Positions 63,076 through 64,000 of a DNA stretch of 64,000 nt are shown in pieces; the first letter of the stretch is position 1, and every line of letters starts with the position of its first letter. The notes under the pieces were generated by a model. It searched no databases. It was not told where the DNA came from and saw nothing but the letters and a program-made list of their open reading frames with translations. The DNA is from JABDIP01 sp965250245 (GTDB lineage Bacteria; Pseudomonadota; Alphaproteobacteria; DSM-16000; Inquilinaceae), in assembly GCA_965250245.1 (NCBI GenBank), contig OZ252296.1, positions 2,356,001 to 2,420,000 of the forward strand, written 5' to 3'. Position numbers and translations under genes: made by a program.

Positions 63076-64000
63076 ATGCGCACACGAAGTCTCTTGAAGC
63101 GCGGGACGATCGCATTCTGGGCGGTTGCCCTGCTGATCGGAACGTTGGTACTCGGCTGGCAAGTCTTTCTGCCGGCGTATCTGGAATCTTATCTCAAGGA
63201 CACTCTGGCCGAGTACGGGTTCTCGGCGCGCGCGCTGACGGTGCGTTCTATTGGCTTCAACCGCACCGAACTGGCCGATTTCGAATTCACCGATGGAACG
63301 ACCATCGATGCGATAACGGTGGAGTATCGGCCGGCCGAGATTTCGCGCAATCAGAGGTTCGATCGACTTGTAATCACCAGCCTGCGCCATCCGCTCGTCG
63401 ACATGCCATGGGCGCGCGAGGGGGGTGACGCGGATGCGGGCGCCGGTGAGACGCGACCGCCGGTCGCGCTGCCGGTCGACGAGGTGGTGCTGCGTGATAG
63501 TCGTATAGCCATCATGACGCCGTCCGGTCCGATCGACCTTGCATTCGACTTGGAAGCGAAGGGGCCGGCCCAAGGCGGCATCACGGTAGCCGGAGCCGTG
63601 ACGATCCATGGCGAGTCCGGCGAGATTCAGACACCCTTCTCGGCGACCATATCGGCGGCGGGCGCATTCGAGGTGCTCGCGACGCCTGAGTCCGGGCGCC
63701 TGGAATGGCGGGGCGCCACTCTCGAATTGCGCGACGGCGCGTTCAGCGCTTCCGGCACCCGTGCGGCGGTTGAGCGGGCCGATGCGATGCTGGCCGCCAC
63801 AATTACCCTGCCGGACGGATCGGTCGCGGACCTGGACGGAGCCGGGCAGGTCCATGACGACGCGCTGAGCGTCGAATTGACCCTGGCGGGCAATGACGTG
63901 CAGGAGCGCCTGGAACTTGCCGGTGACCTTGAGGATATGAGCGGACCATCTCCGTCGCTGGATGCCCGGCTTGCCGGCGATCTGCGCTTGCTGGATCGGG
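63076..64000 (+). CDS. YdbH/AsmA-like envelope protein (partial, runs off the window)
   Basis: An ATG at 63076 opens a frame with no stop to the window edge (308 codons seen). One TM segment (about 9-32) is followed by FLPAYLESYLKDTLAEYGF and beta-rich sequence with many alternating hydrophobic and polar residues, the look of AsmA-like/YdbH proteins that bridge inner and outer membranes and move phospholipids. The N-terminal LPxYLE pattern recalls YdbH. Divergent from glpD (117 bases). The call rests on about a third of a likely protein. Confidence 0.6.
   Translation, partial: MRTRSLLKRGTIAFWAVALLIGTLVLGWQVFLPAYLESYLKDTLAEYGFSARALTVRSIGFNRTELADFEFTDGTTIDAITVEYRPAEISRNQRFDRLVITSLRHPLVDMPWAREGGDADAGAGETRPPVALPVDEVVLRDSRIAIMTPSGPIDLAFDLEAKGPAQGGITVAGAVTIHGESGEIQTPFSATISAAGAFEVLATPESGRLEWRGATLELRDGAFSASGTRAAVERADAMLAATITLPDGSVADLDGAGQVHDDALSVELTLAGNDVQERLELAGDLEDMSGPSPSLDARLAGDLRLLDR

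Overview
The window is GC-rich, densely coded chromosomal DNA with very few AT-rich stretches. Gene content points to an alphaproteobacterium, probably of the Rhodospirillales in the broad sense: xanthine dehydrogenase plus ureide catabolism, PutA without its DNA-binding domain, metacaspases, and LemA/M48 proteins. That placement is inference; there is no rRNA or marker gene here to confirm it. I saw no tRNA, rRNA, insertion sequence, phage or CRISPR array. Several families of small palindromic intergenic repeats are present.

Layout. 1-5500: end of an Hsp70-like gene, a cation/proton antiporter fused to a cyclic-nucleotide-binding domain, a membrane protein, an SMC/RecF-type ATPase and an unknown membrane-anchored protein. 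5570-7730: a short threonyl-tRNA synthetase without editing domains, preceded by what reads as a complete threonine attenuator (promoter, probably leaderless Thr-rich leader peptide, competing hairpins, terminator). This is the strongest new signal in the window. 7800-11700: D-aminoacylase, PuuE-type allantoinase and a divergent allantoate amidohydrolase/carbamoylase. 12300-17200: two large membrane M48 peptidases, LemA and a small protein in one co-directional run. 17300-19500: an FAD oxidase and a GST. 19600-24800: a co-directional run starting with an ArsR repressor and its apparent operators, then SRPBCC/AHSA1 proteins, a GST, a GFA protein, a Spondin_N protein, a GrpB-type nucleotidyltransferase-fold protein and a macrodomain. 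Convergent to it is a two-gene unit coding a polynucleotide-kinase-like P-loop kinase and a Thg1-like 3'-5' polymerase.

26000-31100: purine catabolism (OHCU decarboxylase fused to hydroxyisourate hydrolase; XdhA; XdhB), with XdhC apart at 44.3 kb. Together with the allantoinase and amidohydrolase this covers xanthine to urate and 5-hydroxyisourate onward through allantoin; the urate-oxidising enzyme was not seen. 31100-49900: mixed housekeeping and accessory genes, including two paralogous exported TPR proteins, a ketopantoate-reductase-like protein, a sulfotransferase, a TPR/glycosyltransferase-like protein, an aromatic amino acid decarboxylase, a GT87-like protein, a 2OG oxygenase and PutA. 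50000-64000: an exported subtilase-like protein without a recognisable HG box and with a poly-Asp tail, a YHS protein, an AraC regulator, two related exported metacaspases flanking a calcineurin-like phosphoesterase, an extensin-like protein, glycerol-3-phosphate dehydrogenase, and the start of a YdbH/AsmA-like envelope protein.
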